From Sporomusa silvacetica DSM 10669 (GTDB taxonomy: Bacteria > Bacillota > Negativicutes > Sporomusales > Sporomusaceae): a DNA stretch of 45,981 bases. The notes beneath the pieces are model-generated. The model did not search any database, had not been told where the DNA came from, and worked only from the letters and a program-made list of their open reading frames with translations. Position numbers and translations under genes: made by a program. Location: assembly GCF_002257705.1 (NCBI RefSeq), contig NZ_LSLK01000068.1, forward strand, positions 1-45,981. Direction: 5' to 3'. Below are positions 17,061 to 25,294 of the stretch, in pieces. Positions within the stretch are counted from its first letter, which is position 1. Every line of letters begins with the position of its first letter.

Positions 17061-17133
17061 GCGTGAATGACAGCATAGCAGCTAGTGTAGGCTATGATCA
17101 TTCAAAGTTCGCGACTCATCTATCTCAACCGTA
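17061..17133 (+). pseudogene. Fragment of an AraC-type regulator C-terminus
   Basis: The plus strand reads VNDSIAASVGYDHSKFATHL then SQP and TAA 17131-17133. This matches the second helix-turn-helix of AraC/XylS regulators (I-A-x-x-V-G-Y-x-x-x-x-x-F). Nothing upstream in the 356-nt gap (16769-17124) continues the gene, so only about 24 codons survive. The end overlaps the 3' end of the enolase-superfamily paralogue 2 on the other strand. Confidence 0.5.
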
Positions 17134-18339
17134 AGTTTTACCTGCAGATATAGTAACAATTGTGGACTTAGCAATCGCTTCAGGTGTCAATTCTTGACCG
17201 ATCCCGGGTAGATCAGGAACTTTATATTTACCATTGACAGGCTGATAATCATATAGGCATGTTGCCCGGCTTTCGGGATTTAGGGCTCTCTGATGATGCT
17301 CATGGATGAGGAAGTTAGGAATCACCGCTTCAATTTGAAGAGCCGCAGCCTTGGAAATAGGACTTCCACAAACATGAATCTGAACAGCGCAATCATACGT
17401 ATATGCCATATCACAAATTTTCTTTGCTTCGGTAAGACCGCCACAAAGACAAATATCCGGCTGAATAACATGAAGAGATCTATCTTCTAAGAACTCTCTG
17501 TAACCAAATCTTGTATAGATTCTTTCGCCAGAAGCGATAGGGATATCAACATTGTTTTTAACTTCCAGCATCGATTTTGGATTCAACGGATGGCATGGCT
17601 CTTCATAATAGAATATCCGCAGATCTTCAAGAGCTTTACCGATTTGAATCGCTGATACTGTATCGGTGTTCGAATGGTGCTCGATAATAATATCCAGATC
17701 ATCTCCACCAGCTTTACGCATCGCCGCAACCCGGTCATATACTGTCTTAAGCACCTTTTTCTCCAAAGGTCCTGTAATCTTCCATGGCCCTTTGCCATCC
17801 GGCTGGTCGCTTAAGATAATCGGATCAACCTTGATAGCGTCATAGCCTTCTGCCATGGCAACTCTAGTAACCTCTGCATATTCCTCTGGCTCGATGAGTG
17901 CTTCTTTGACAATGTTTGGACCCCAATTATATTGCAGTTGACTAGCATATGTGCGGAGATTATCGTTCGTTTTTCCGCCTAAAAGTTGCCAAACCGGAAG
18001 ATTAAATGCCTTTCCCTTAATATCCCACAATGCGATATCAATACCACTGATACCGGCGTTGACAACAGTTCCACCGCCCATACCCCAGAATGTTTTTCTA
18101 AATATTTTTTCCCATATTTTTTCGATATTTAAGGGATCTTCTCCGATAATGACTTCAGCAAAATCCTGCACCATGCCAAATCCAGCTCGCCACCCCTTAC
18201 CGTATGCAAGGCCAACCTCGCCGAAACCGCTGATGCCCTCATCTGTATTAACACGTACAATAATCGGACACCAGTTTCCTCTTGACGCACCAGAATTTCC
18301 ACTTGGGACCTGCATTACATCAACGCTAACGATTTTCAC
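17125..18339 (-). CDS. Enolase-superfamily sugar-acid dehydratase, paralogue 2
   Basis: A 404-residue relative of the gene at 15578-16768, with the same domain order. Visible motifs: DEGISGFGEVGLAYG near the start, GISGIDIALWDIKGKA, the metal ligands IIIEHHSNTD, FYYEEPCHPLNP and IASGERIYTRFGYR, then QPDICLCGG and QIHVCGSPIS with the catalytic His. The first ligand is again Glu (E-H-H). Main differences from paralogue 1 lie in the 20s loop and in the insertion SDQPDGKGPW (about residue 175), regions that set substrate choice in this superfamily. It is read before paralogue 1, separated by 356 nt that contain a decayed AraC fragment. Confidence 0.86.
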   Translation of the reverse strand: MKIVSVDVMQVPSGNSGASRGNWCPIIVRVNTDEGISGFGEVGLAYGKGWRAGFGMVQDFAEVIIGEDPLNIEKIWEKIFRKTFWGMGGGTVVNAGISGIDIALWDIKGKAFNLPVWQLLGGKTNDNLRTYASQLQYNWGPNIVKEALIEPEEYAEVTRVAMAEGYDAIKVDPIILSDQPDGKGPWKITGPLEKKVLKTVYDRVAAMRKAGGDDLDIIIEHHSNTDTVSAIQIGKALEDLRIFYYEEPCHPLNPKSMLEVKNNVDIPIASGERIYTRFGYREFLEDRSLHVIQPDICLCGGLTEAKKICDMAYTYDCAVQIHVCGSPISKAAALQIEAVIPNFLIHEHHQRALNPESRATCLYDYQPVNGKYKVPDLPGIGQELTPEAIAKSTIVTISAGKTYG

Positions 18340-18368
18340 AAGTATATCCCCCTCTTATTAAATATACT

Positions 18369-18441
18369 CTCTCGAACATTCGAGAGGCTTTATGGATCAA
18401 GGCTTTAACTCATTCGCGACTACAGTTACGAGTGAGTTAAA
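18369..18441 (-). terminator. Two hairpins upstream of the dehydratase pair
   Basis: CTCTCGAA / TTCGAGAG (18369-18376, 18379-18386) and TTTAACTCA / TGAGTTAAA (18404-18412, 18433-18441). They lie in the 222-nt gap after the MFS gene at 18562 and could reduce read-through into the dehydratases or mark a separate promoter region. Confidence 0.4.
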
Positions 18442-18561
18442 ATAATGCCCTATTCCCAGACTATGAATTCATACCCATATGATTTAAGATTTTCTGTTAA
18501 CCGTCCTCTTACTATTGACGACTACTTAACATTTTCTGAAAGCTAATCCTATTAAACCATC

Positions 18562-19872
18562 TTATTTGTCACGATTTTCTTTGAAAAAGACGAAAGCAAT
18601 AATACCTAATAGTAACCCACAAGCTGGGATAGTAAATGCTGCTTGATATGCTGCCAATGGATATACTCCCGGTGCAAGAGGCGCATAAGAATTAATGACC
18701 ATTCCCATGACATATTGGTAAAATGCACCGCCAGAAAAGAGAAAGATATTCAATGCTCCTACAGCAGTCCCAGCAAATCGAGGCTCATAAATTTCTTGGG
18801 CGCAAACGAAGCAAGAAACAAAAGTCCCCCCAGAAACCCCATACCAGAAAAACAATGCATATAATATTACAATGGACAGACTATCTGCCAAAAACAGCAA
18901 GGGAATATAACACAAAATGTGAAGAATACACCCCCACAACAAAACCTTCTTGCGGGATTTCAAAATCTTGTCCGATACATATCCCGATAGCGGGCAACCT
19001 AAAACCATACCAAGAGGAAACATCATAAGAATGTTGCCTGCTAGCTGTTTGGATATTCCATAAATATTCTGCAAATACGGACCAGCCCATAATGAACCGA
19101 CACCCATGAAAGTGCCATAAAAGGAGAAAAGCAATAGTCCGAGCAAATAAAATTTCCGATTGCAAAACACCACTTTTATCGCTTCACTCAGAGAAGTTTT
19201 TTCGTTAGCATCCTGCGTCACCGTTCCAGACATTTCTTTGAAAGATGGGAAACCCATTTCATTAGGTTTATCCCTGATCACTCTATAGGCGATCACGCTA
19301 GCAACCATCGTCAATACGGCTACCAGACTAAAAGAATTTCGCCATCCGATACTGCCCATAAGAAAAACCAAAGGAGTAGTAGATATAAGGGCTCCAATAT
19401 TTCCGACAGCTAATAATACACCAGAATATGTTGCTAGTTCGTCAGGCTTGTACCAATCTGCCAGAATCCTCATAGCAGCCACATATACGACACCAACGCC
19501 AAATCCTATTATGAATCGTCCCCAGGCCATACTCACCACATCGGTCGCCAAGGAAAAAACAAATCCTCCAATACCTGCAAGAAAGACAAACGCCGCTATC
19601 GTCTTACGAGATCCCCAAGAATCAGCCAATAACCCTGCTGGCAAAGCAGTTGCTGCATATGCCCAGAAATACATAGATCCGATAAACCCCAACGCAGATG
19701 GCGCCAGGGAAAATTCATTCATGATTTCTGGTCCTACCACCGCCGGTGCTGCCCTATGAAAATAGGAAACCAAGTATGTAGCGGAGATCACGAGAAAAAT
19801 CCACAACCTATACTTCTTCATTTTGTCAATCAAGTCTGCGTCATTTGTAACACGGTTTGTCCCATAGTTCAT
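18562..19872 (-). CDS. MFS transporter
   Basis: A 12-segment major facilitator of 436 residues, first carrier of the cluster. SYFHRAAPAVVGPEI, ADSWGSRKTI and RDKPNEMGFPSF match a subgroup of MFS proteins common beside sugar-acid and organic-acid genes. ATG 19870-19872 is preferred over ATG 19903-19905 because GAGGAGG lies 11 nt before the former and nothing before the latter. It starts 48 nt after the UxaA-type large subunit, so cotranscription is likely. The substrate is inferred to be the same acid handled by the neighbouring lyase. Confidence 0.85.
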   Translation of the reverse strand: MNYGTNRVTNDADLIDKMKKYRLWIFLVISATYLVSYFHRAAPAVVGPEIMNEFSLAPSALGFIGSMYFWAYAATALPAGLLADSWGSRKTIAAFVFLAGIGGFVFSLATDVVSMAWGRFIIGFGVGVVYVAAMRILADWYKPDELATYSGVLLAVGNIGALISTTPLVFLMGSIGWRNSFSLVAVLTMVASVIAYRVIRDKPNEMGFPSFKEMSGTVTQDANEKTSLSEAIKVVFCNRKFYLLGLLLFSFYGTFMGVGSLWAGPYLQNIYGISKQLAGNILMMFPLGMVLGCPLSGYVSDKILKSRKKVLLWGCILHILCYIPLLFLADSLSIVILYALFFWYGVSGGTFVSCFVCAQEIYEPRFAGTAVGALNIFLFSGGAFYQYVMGMVINSYAPLAPGVYPLAAYQAAFTIPACGLLLGIIAFVFFKENRDK

Positions 19873-19920
19873 TCTAAAAATATCCTCCTCAGTTCTACCA
19901 CACATTGATTTTTAATCAAT

Positions 19921-21075
19921 TTACGATTGAGGAAATAATCTTGTTAGTGCAAACTCGTCATGTTTAAGTACTTCTGTAGCCGTGAATCGACCACGAGCCG
20001 TCCTAATGATGCACTCCATGATTTTGCCGCCTGCTCGTTCCAAGGTTAATTCCCTGCTAATAACCCCGCTTACATCAACATCTATATTTTCCGGGATGAG
20101 ACGACAAATCTTGGGATTGCCGCATAATTTGACAACTGGAGTAATCGGATTGCCAACATTATTTCCCTTACCGGTAATGAATACAGTCATCACCGCTCCA
20201 GCTGCTGCCATAGCTGTCACCAAATCAGCGGCCGCCGACGAAGTATTCATAAAGTGAAGCCCCGGTTTCTTCGGTGCCTCGCAGGTATCCAAAATTCCAA
20301 TAATAGGCGAGTTGCCTAACTTTTGAATATTGCCCAACGCCTTTTCCTCAATGGTAGATATGCCGCCAGCAATATTTCCTTGATTAGGCTGCGATCCTAA
20401 CAGATCCTCGCCTTTTGAGAAAATTAGTTCAAGATAGTCTTTATGGATTTTGAGAAATTGCATCCCTAGTTCCTTGGTCGCAAAATGCTTTACCAAGATA
20501 TGCTCTGCACCAGTAATTTCTGGAGTTTCGCCAAACATCACAGTTGCTCCCATTCTAATTAAATGGTCACTAACCACACCAGCGGCTGGGCAACCTGCCA
20601 AACCCGAAGTCGTATCTGATTCTCCACATTTATAGCCAATAACAAGATCTTTGAGATCAGCCTCTACTTTTTCCAAGCCTGTTGCATAATGCACAAATTC
20701 TGCTGCTTTGCGTGCGGCTTGCTCGATTGTTTTCAAATCGCCATTTTCTACAGTCCAGAAAGCCGCCACTGGTTTTCCGGTCTTAGCAATACCATCAGCA
20801 ACTTTTTTGGTCCAAACTGGCTCTATACCAACAACGATAACCGCAGCTACATTTGGATTGCTCCCTGTACCTATCAACGTCCTGAAATGCAGTTCAAGAT
20901 CCTCTCCAAATTGCATCCGCCCATATGGATGGGTAATGAAGGTAGTCCCCGCAACGATGTTTGACACTGCCCGACATATTGGATAAGATACCGCATCCAG
21001 TGGAAGTAATAACACATGATTTCGAATACCGATCTTCCCGTTTTCACGACGGTAACCCAATATATTTGTATTCAT
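19921..21075 (-). CDS. UxaA-family lyase, large subunit (altronate dehydratase or sulfolactate sulfo-lyase SuyB type)
   Basis: 384 residues, the catalytic C-terminal module of the UxaA/galactarate dehydratase family. Seen: GYRRENGKIGIRNHVLLLPLD near the start, IGYKCGESDTTSGLAGCPAAG (Cys-rich active-site region, about residue 165) and TGKGNNVGNPITPVVKLCGN. The family includes iron-dependent altronate and galactarate dehydratases and the (2R)-sulfolactate sulfo-lyase large subunit. The length and the separate small subunit next door match SuyAB at least as well as UxaA, which is usually one chain of about 500 residues. ATG 21073-21075 follows GAGGTGG at 5 nt and lies 2 nt after the small-subunit stop, so the two are translationally coupled. 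Confidence 0.82.
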   Translation of the reverse strand: MNTNILGYRRENGKIGIRNHVLLLPLDAVSYPICRAVSNIVAGTTFITHPYGRMQFGEDLELHFRTLIGTGSNPNVAAVIVVGIEPVWTKKVADGIAKTGKPVAAFWTVENGDLKTIEQAARKAAEFVHYATGLEKVEADLKDLVIGYKCGESDTTSGLAGCPAAGVVSDHLIRMGATVMFGETPEITGAEHILVKHFATKELGMQFLKIHKDYLELIFSKGEDLLGSQPNQGNIAGGISTIEEKALGNIQKLGNSPIIGILDTCEAPKKPGLHFMNTSSAAADLVTAMAAAGAVMTVFITGKGNNVGNPITPVVKLCGNPKICRLIPENIDVDVSGVISRELTLERAGGKIMECIIRTARGRFTATEVLKHDEFALTRLFPQS

Positions 21076-21077
21076 GT

Positions 21078-21359
21078 TTACCACCTCGCACTTTTAATGT
21101 TATGAATATGCACCCAGTCTCCCCTGCTGATACTTTTTGTTACTTTACCGATGATTTCAGCATATTCAATTACAAATTCATCTGTCTTTATCATACTTAA
21201 AGCGATCTTGTGTCCGAGTTGGATATCTTGATTTGCTTTGACTGTAATTTCAGTATCTGTATCCAAAAAAATACCTATCACATCTTCGCCTGCCTTGATA
21301 TCCTGAACAGCCACACCAACGTTATCCTCTTTTCCGTGAATCAAAAACTTATGCATCAT
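21078..21359 (-). CDS. UxaA-family lyase, small SAF-domain subunit (SuyA-like)
   Basis: A 93-residue SAF domain, equal to the N-terminal module of altronate dehydratase. Typical motifs: DNVGVAVQDIKAGEDV (near residue 12) and IQLGHKIAL, with EIIGKVTKSISRGDWVHIHN at the end (G-x-x-x-x-x-I-x-x-G-x-x-V-H-x-H-N). It is the first gene after the tandem leader repeats and so probably the first gene of the catabolic operon. Together with the large subunit it forms a two-chain enzyme. Confidence 0.82.
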   Translation of the reverse strand: MMHKFLIHGKEDNVGVAVQDIKAGEDVIGIFLDTDTEITVKANQDIQLGHKIALSMIKTDEFVIEYAEIIGKVTKSISRGDWVHIHNIKSARW

Positions 21360-21501
21360 ATAGGACCCTCCTCCATATTTTATCGAAGTCTGATAAATTC
21401 TATATGATCGGAGTAATCAACAAAGATTTACTCTTTTCCAATTGATAACCTTGAAATCACCCTCAGATTGTATTGAATGATAACTTTACTCTGGACAATG
21501 T

Positions 21502-21533
21502 ATTATAGTGGCATGCTGGCATTCCATTATAAT
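21502..21533. promoter_or_regulatory. Operator-like palindrome, copy 1
   Basis: Outer arms ATTATAGTGG / CCATTATAAT around ATGCTGGCAT; one outer mismatch. This is the copy nearest the lyase genes (143 nt before the small-subunit start). Confidence 0.6.
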
Positions 21534-21620
21534 AATCAAAAATACCTGCCATATTTTCTATTCACGTAAATGCTCTAGTCTCGTACACGTCCTCAATGAT
21601 TACTTTACTTTAAATAAAGC

Positions 21621-21652
21621 ATTATAATGGCATGCTGGCATTCCATTATAAT
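21621..21652. promoter_or_regulatory. Operator-like palindrome, copy 2
   Basis: Outer arms ATTATAATGG / CCATTATAAT pair perfectly over 10 bp around ATGCTGGCAT. The minus strand also carries TATAAT-like hexamers in the arms, so the palindrome could overlap a promoter. Confidence 0.6.
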
Positions 21653-21738
21653 AACCTCAAGAGATATCTATCATACCTTCAATTCATGCAAATGCTCTGT
21701 ACATCGCACACAGCCTCATTGATTACTTTAAATAATGC

Positions 21739-21770
21739 ATTATAATGGCATGCCGGCATTTCATTATAAT
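21739..21770. promoter_or_regulatory. Operator-like palindrome, copy 3
   Basis: Outer arms ATTATAATG / CATTATAAT and a perfect inner palindrome ATGCCGGCAT. It ends 20 nt from the GntR stop codon. Confidence 0.6.
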
Positions 21771-21789
21771 AATCTCAAGAAGATATCTA

Positions 21790-22494
21790 TCATGTCTTCA
21801 ATTCACGCAAATGCTCTAACATCACACACACAGCCTCATCGGCATCTTGTTCTTTTATCGCTTGATAAATCCGTTTGTGTTGACGCAATGCGATATCTTG
21901 TTGGGTGATTTCCCTAAGAGTTTTTTGGCGGGAAAATAGCAACAGTGCCATTAAAAATTCATTGATCTTGACAATAACGTCGTTGCCCGAAGCAACGATT
22001 ATTGCTGAGTGAAAACGTATAGATGCATTACCCACATCTTTTTTCATAGTAATATTTCTTTCCATCTCTAGCAGAGCGTCTTCCATCATATCCAGATCTT
22101 CTTTTGTCCGACGCTGCGTGGCAAGTCGGACCGCCTGAATTTCAATTGCTTCGCGGGCTTCAAGCAGATCTTTTAATCCAGACTGCGGATCCAGTACTAA
22201 AAATCCGATATTATTCAATAAATGTTTGATATCGATTTGTTGTACACATACCCCTTTACCTCGGATATACTTAACAACACCTAAAAATTCTAATATTTTA
22301 ATCGCTTGACTTACAGGCATCCGACTCACATTAAATAATTGCGCCAGTTCCCGTTCCGACGGAAGTACTTCCCCTTCTTTAATATAGCCTTTCATGATCC
22401 ACATGCGGATACGTTCTACAATTTGGCTATAAAGCACTTCCGAGTTTTTGTCACTTAATTTCAATTCTTGCTCTTCCTGTGGAAAAGGTAACAT
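21790..22494 (-). CDS. GntR-family regulator, FadR/FCD subfamily
   Basis: A 234-residue regulator with an N-terminal winged helix (LYSQIVERIRMWIMKGYIKEGEVLPSERELAQLFNVSRMPVSQAIKILE, about residues 20-70, quoted here in outline) and an all-helical FCD ligand domain with EAREAIEIQAVRLA, NASIRFHSAI and LRQHKRIYQAI (His residues for the metal/ligand site). ATG 22492-22494 is chosen because AAAGGA lies 8 nt before it; the alternative ATG at 22531 sits inside an operator-like palindrome. It is upstream of the lyase operon on the same strand and is the likely controller, sensing the hydroxy acid. Its 3' end is triplicated downstream. Confidence 0.88.
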   Translation of the reverse strand: MLPFPQEEQELKLSDKNSEVLYSQIVERIRMWIMKGYIKEGEVLPSERELAQLFNVSRMPVSQAIKILEFLGVVKYIRGKGVCVQQIDIKHLLNNIGFLVLDPQSGLKDLLEAREAIEIQAVRLATQRRTKEDLDMMEDALLEMERNITMKKDVGNASIRFHSAIIVASGNDVIVKINEFLMALLLFSRQKTLREITQQDIALRQHKRIYQAIKEQDADEAVCVMLEHLRELKT

Positions 22495-22520
22495 AATAAC
22501 AGTCCTTTTTCGAGTACTTT

Positions 22521-22536
22521 GGTATTCCGGCATTCC
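22521..22536. promoter_or_regulatory. Likely autoregulatory GntR operator
   Basis: GGTATTCCGGCATTCC, 27 nt before the gntR start. It differs in two positions from GGTATTCCGGAATGCC at 25010-25025, beside the decayed GntR copy, and shares the C-C-G-G centre style with the leader palindromes. The rest of 22495-22793 shows no gene. Confidence 0.55.
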
Positions 22537-22793
22537 GATTTATGGATTAATTATATTCCAACAATATCTACTTGTCAAACTATTTTTTACTTTTTGTGAA
22601 CTAACTTATTCATGATGTCATCTTGTAAACTATCGCGAAAAATAGCACTACAAACAACGAACTGCTTCCATCAAGAAGTACTGTTATCTCTTAAATATAA
22701 ATACTAAATCATCTATAAAAAGAAAGAACCAGTTATGATGTCACTAAACACCTTAACTAGCTCTTGATCTATCCTTTCTATTTAATGAAGGTC

Positions 22794-24746
22794 CTACTTA
22801 TAACTAAAATGATTCACAAGCACAGATAGCTCCTCGGCCATTCGGGCAAGTTTCTGACTGGATGCAGCAATTTCCTCCACCGACGCCGACTGTTGCTGCG
22901 TAGAAGCGGAAATTGTTTCGCTTTGAGCGGCAGTCGTCTTTGTTACACCTTCAACTTTTTGATTCGCTTCCATGAGTTTGTTGCTGCTGGCAGCAATACC
23001 TTCCAAAAGCTGGCTGCTTTGAGTTACTTGCTCTGATACTTTCTTTACAAAAGTAACAATGTCATGGAAAGCTTCCCCTGTAGTTTTTACGACCGATACA
23101 CCGCTCTGAACCTCGCTGGAGCCGGCTTCCATGGTCTTGACAGCTTTACTTGTTTCAACCTGGATCGTTGAAATGATTTCACCGACTTGTTTTGCCGCGT
23201 CACCCGATTGCTCAGCTAATTTCCGTACTTCCTCCGCCACTACTGCAAATCCTTTGCCTGCTTCACCAGCTCGTGCAGCCTCAATTGCCGCATTTAACGC
23301 CAAAAGATTTGTCTGATTTGCCAACGATGTAATAGTACTAACAATTTCGCCGATTGCATGGGAATGCCGTCCTAATTCAGCGACTGCAGTAGCTGAACAA
23401 GCAACAGTTTTCTCAATGTTCTCCATTTGGTTTACAGCCAATTCAATTTGCTTTTCGCCTTGTGTTGCAGTCTCTGTCGATTGTTCTGCAGCTTCGGCTG
23501 CTTGTCGCACATTAGAAGCCGCATTGTTTATATCCTCAAATATCCGCTGGACTAGGGTATTCATCTCATTTACAATATCACGTTGTTTCATAGTTTCTTC
23601 CGCAATATTAGTAACAGCACCTGCTATATCGTTTGCTGCTTGTGCCGACTGTTCTGAAGTCGCTGTTAACTGCTGACTGGATGCAGTAACTTCCTCAGAG
23701 GAAACAGATACTTTTTGAACCAGTAACCGCAAGCTCTTAACCATGGCGCTAAAGTTCTCCGCCAACAATCCCATTTCATCATTTGAATTTTTATCAACCG
23801 TTACAATAAGATTACCATTTTTCACTTCATTCGTAGCCACTACTAAACTTAAAATTGGCTTTATCGTTTTTTTTGCGAAGAAATATCCGATGGCAATCAC
23901 AATACAAATTGTCACGATTAGTATTATAATATCCGTTACTGCCAGCTTATGTACTTGGGCTGTATATCTGTCATAGGATTGTTCAATACAAATCCCCCAG
24001 CCTGTATAGGGATCCCGCGCATAACTTACCATACGCTTTTCGCCGTTGCTGCCTGTGATATTCATGCTCCCGTCCTGACCGCCTAATACCTGTTGTACAT
24101 AGTTAAGCTGGGTTACATCTTTTCGTTCATCTACAACCGCGCTATCAGGATGAGCAAGGATTTTTCCCTCCCTATCCACAATGTATGCTGTATCCCCATC
24201 TTTTGAACGCTCCGCAATAAAGCCGCTTAAAGTAGTCAAATCCAGTGATCCTTGGATAGCTCCAATTACCGCACCTGATTCATTTTTTACTGGCGTCGCT
24301 AAAATTACCATCGGATGTCCGTTGGTTTGCCCAATTAGAACGTCAGAAACAACATCATCTGAACCTTGCATGACTTGCTTAAAATAGGGGCGCTTTGATA
24401 CATCCGGCAAACGATTATTATCATTTCTTACGATATGTAGTCCCTGCCCGTTAACGATTGCGATGGGTGAGATATCAGTATATACTGCCGCCGCATTAAC
24501 CAGCACTTCTTTGCCGGAAACAATATCCAGACTTTTTGCGCTACCAGAATTAGCAATGGTTTTAAGCCCGTACATATTCTTCTGGAGCAAAGAATTCACT
24601 TCCACCTGCAGGCTGCCAACCTTAGAAATTCCGGCACGTTGATACTCGTCTTGCATCGTAGTGCTAATTTGCCAATAAGCGAAAACTGATAAAAAACATA
24701 GTGGAACGATACCGATTAAAACTAATAACGTCATTAATTTACGTTT
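22794..24746 (-). CDS. Methyl-accepting chemotaxis protein with double-Cache sensor
   Basis: Membrane chemoreceptor of 650 residues. An N-terminal helix (LMTLLVLIGIVPLCFLSVFAYW) is followed by an external dCache region (LHIVRNDNNRLPDVSKRPYF, VILATPVKNESGAVIGAIQGSLDL, AYIVDREGKILAHPD are typical), a second helix (IIILIVTICIVIAIGYFF), HAMP, and a signalling domain with the hairpin tip LANQTNLLALNAAIEAARAG. GTG 24744-24746 is preferred to GTG 24783-24785, since AGGTGA lies 4 nt before it. It is placed between the hydroxy-acid cluster and the methyltransferase cluster; dCache domains often bind amino acids or carboxylates, so sensing a substrate of either is plausible. No Che genes are adjacent. 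Confidence 0.9.
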   Translation of the reverse strand, partial: KRKLMTLLVLIGIVPLCFLSVFAYWQISTTMQDEYQRAGISKVGSLQVEVNSLLQKNMYGLKTIANSGSAKSLDIVSGKEVLVNAAAVYTDISPIAIVNGQGLHIVRNDNNRLPDVSKRPYFKQVMQGSDDVVSDVLIGQTNGHPMVILATPVKNESGAVIGAIQGSLDLTTLSGFIAERSKDGDTAYIVDREGKILAHPDSAVVDERKDVTQLNYVQQVLGGQDGSMNITGSNGEKRMVSYARDPYTGWGICIEQSYDRYTAQVHKLAVTDIIILIVTICIVIAIGYFFAKKTIKPILSLVVATNEVKNGNLIVTVDKNSNDEMGLLAENFSAMVKSLRLLVQKVSVSSEEVTASSQQLTATSEQSAQAANDIAGAVTNIAEETMKQRDIVNEMNTLVQRIFEDINNAASNVRQAAEAAEQSTETATQGEKQIELAVNQMENIEKTVACSATAVAELGRHSHAIGEIVSTITSLANQTNLLALNAAIEAARAGEAGKGFAVVAEEVRKLAEQSGDAAKQVGEIISTIQVETSKAVKTMEAGSSEVQSGVSVVKTTGEAFHDIVTFVKKVSEQVTQSSQLLEGIAASSNKLMEANQKVEGVTKTTAAQSETISASTQQQSASVEEIAASSQKLARMAEELSVLVNHFSYK

Positions 24747-24850
24747 CACAATTTCACCTGTCCCTTTTGGAAAATAAAAGAACACCCAATTTACAGTTTT
24801 TCTATTATTTTCTCTATTTTAGTAATCACCACAAGAATTGAGAAGAAGGC

Positions 24851-24963
24851 TATTCCTTCAGTTCAAGGACATCCCTGAAAGCCCTCACTATAGCCTCTGC
24901 ACAATTACACCCATCCCTGAAATTTTTCCCGGCCGTCTTTTTAACATTAACCGCATCAACAAT
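24851..24963 (-). pseudogene. N-terminal fragment of a C_GCAxxG_C_C-type protein
   Basis: The frame reads IVDAVNVKKTAGKNFRDGCN then CAEAIVRAFRDVLELKE and stops. The piece F-x-x-G-x-N-C-A-x-A-I-x-x-A-F is the characteristic start of the C_GCAxxG_C_C redox family. GGAGG is in the right place, but the codon there is ATT, not ATG, and about two thirds of a normal protein is missing. A decayed gene is the simplest reading. Confidence 0.4.
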
Positions 24964-25009
24964 TAAAATTACCTCCTTAACATGTTGTTATTACATATTT
25001 TCATTGGTC

Positions 25010-25025
25010 GGTATTCCGGAATGCC
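25010..25025. promoter_or_regulatory. GntR-type operator motif
   Basis: GGTATTCCGGAATGCC contains the perfect 10-bp palindrome ATTCCGGAAT. It is nearly the same as the site before the intact gntR (22521-22536). Confidence 0.5.
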
Positions 25026-25038
25026 ATTTTTTTTGAAG

Positions 25039-25281
25039 CTATATAGAAATGTGCTGAACTATATCAAGATACTCTAAAATTTTTAGTGCTTCTCTTATAG
25101 GCATACGGCTGACCCCTAAATTTCGGCCAGTTCTCTGTCCGATGGAAGCAAATCTCCTTCTTTTAAATACCCTTCCCTAATCCATTGACGAATCCACCCT
25201 ACAACCTGTTCATAAAGCATGTCTGATGATTTATCAATAAATTTGTCTAACTTTTGATCATTAACTGAATCGGCACTTATT
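25039..25281 (-). pseudogene. Decayed GntR-family regulator (second copy)
   Basis: DNA-binding half of a GntR regulator: SSDMLYEQVVGWIRQWIREG and YLKEGDLLPSDRELAE, then a one-base frameshift near 25120, then LGVSRMPIREALKILEYLDI in another frame and a stop. It parallels the intact regulator at 21790-22494 residue by residue, but the entire FCD ligand domain is absent. GGAGG is in place, and the codon at the expected start is ATA. A perfect 22-bp palindrome lies just upstream and another operator motif just downstream. Confidence 0.75.
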
Positions 25282-25294
25282 GCCCTCCTTATAA

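Larger units (their letters stand above)
21459..21850. repeat. Three tandem 118-119 bp repeats including the 3' end of gntR
   Basis: Three diverged copies in direct orientation. Each holds a CCTCA...TGAT[A/T]AC segment, a TTTA run, a 32-bp palindrome (21502, 21621 and 21739 starts), then a stretch such as CTTCAATTCA[T/C]GCAAATGCTCT. In the last copy this stretch is the coding end of the GntR gene (stop at 21790-21792), so the duplication captured the gene tail and its downstream palindrome. Spacings are 119 and 118 bp. The region is the leader of the catabolic operon. Confidence 0.8.

Noticed and set aside
19921..21359. Firm naming as altronate dehydratase UxaA or sulfolactate lyase SuyAB
   Set aside because: Motifs visible here are shared by the whole family; substrate cannot be decided without a phylogeny or assay.
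21459..21850. CRISPR-like array
   Set aside because: Only three units of about 119 bp that are diverged along the whole length and include coding sequence; no short identical repeats with unique spacers.
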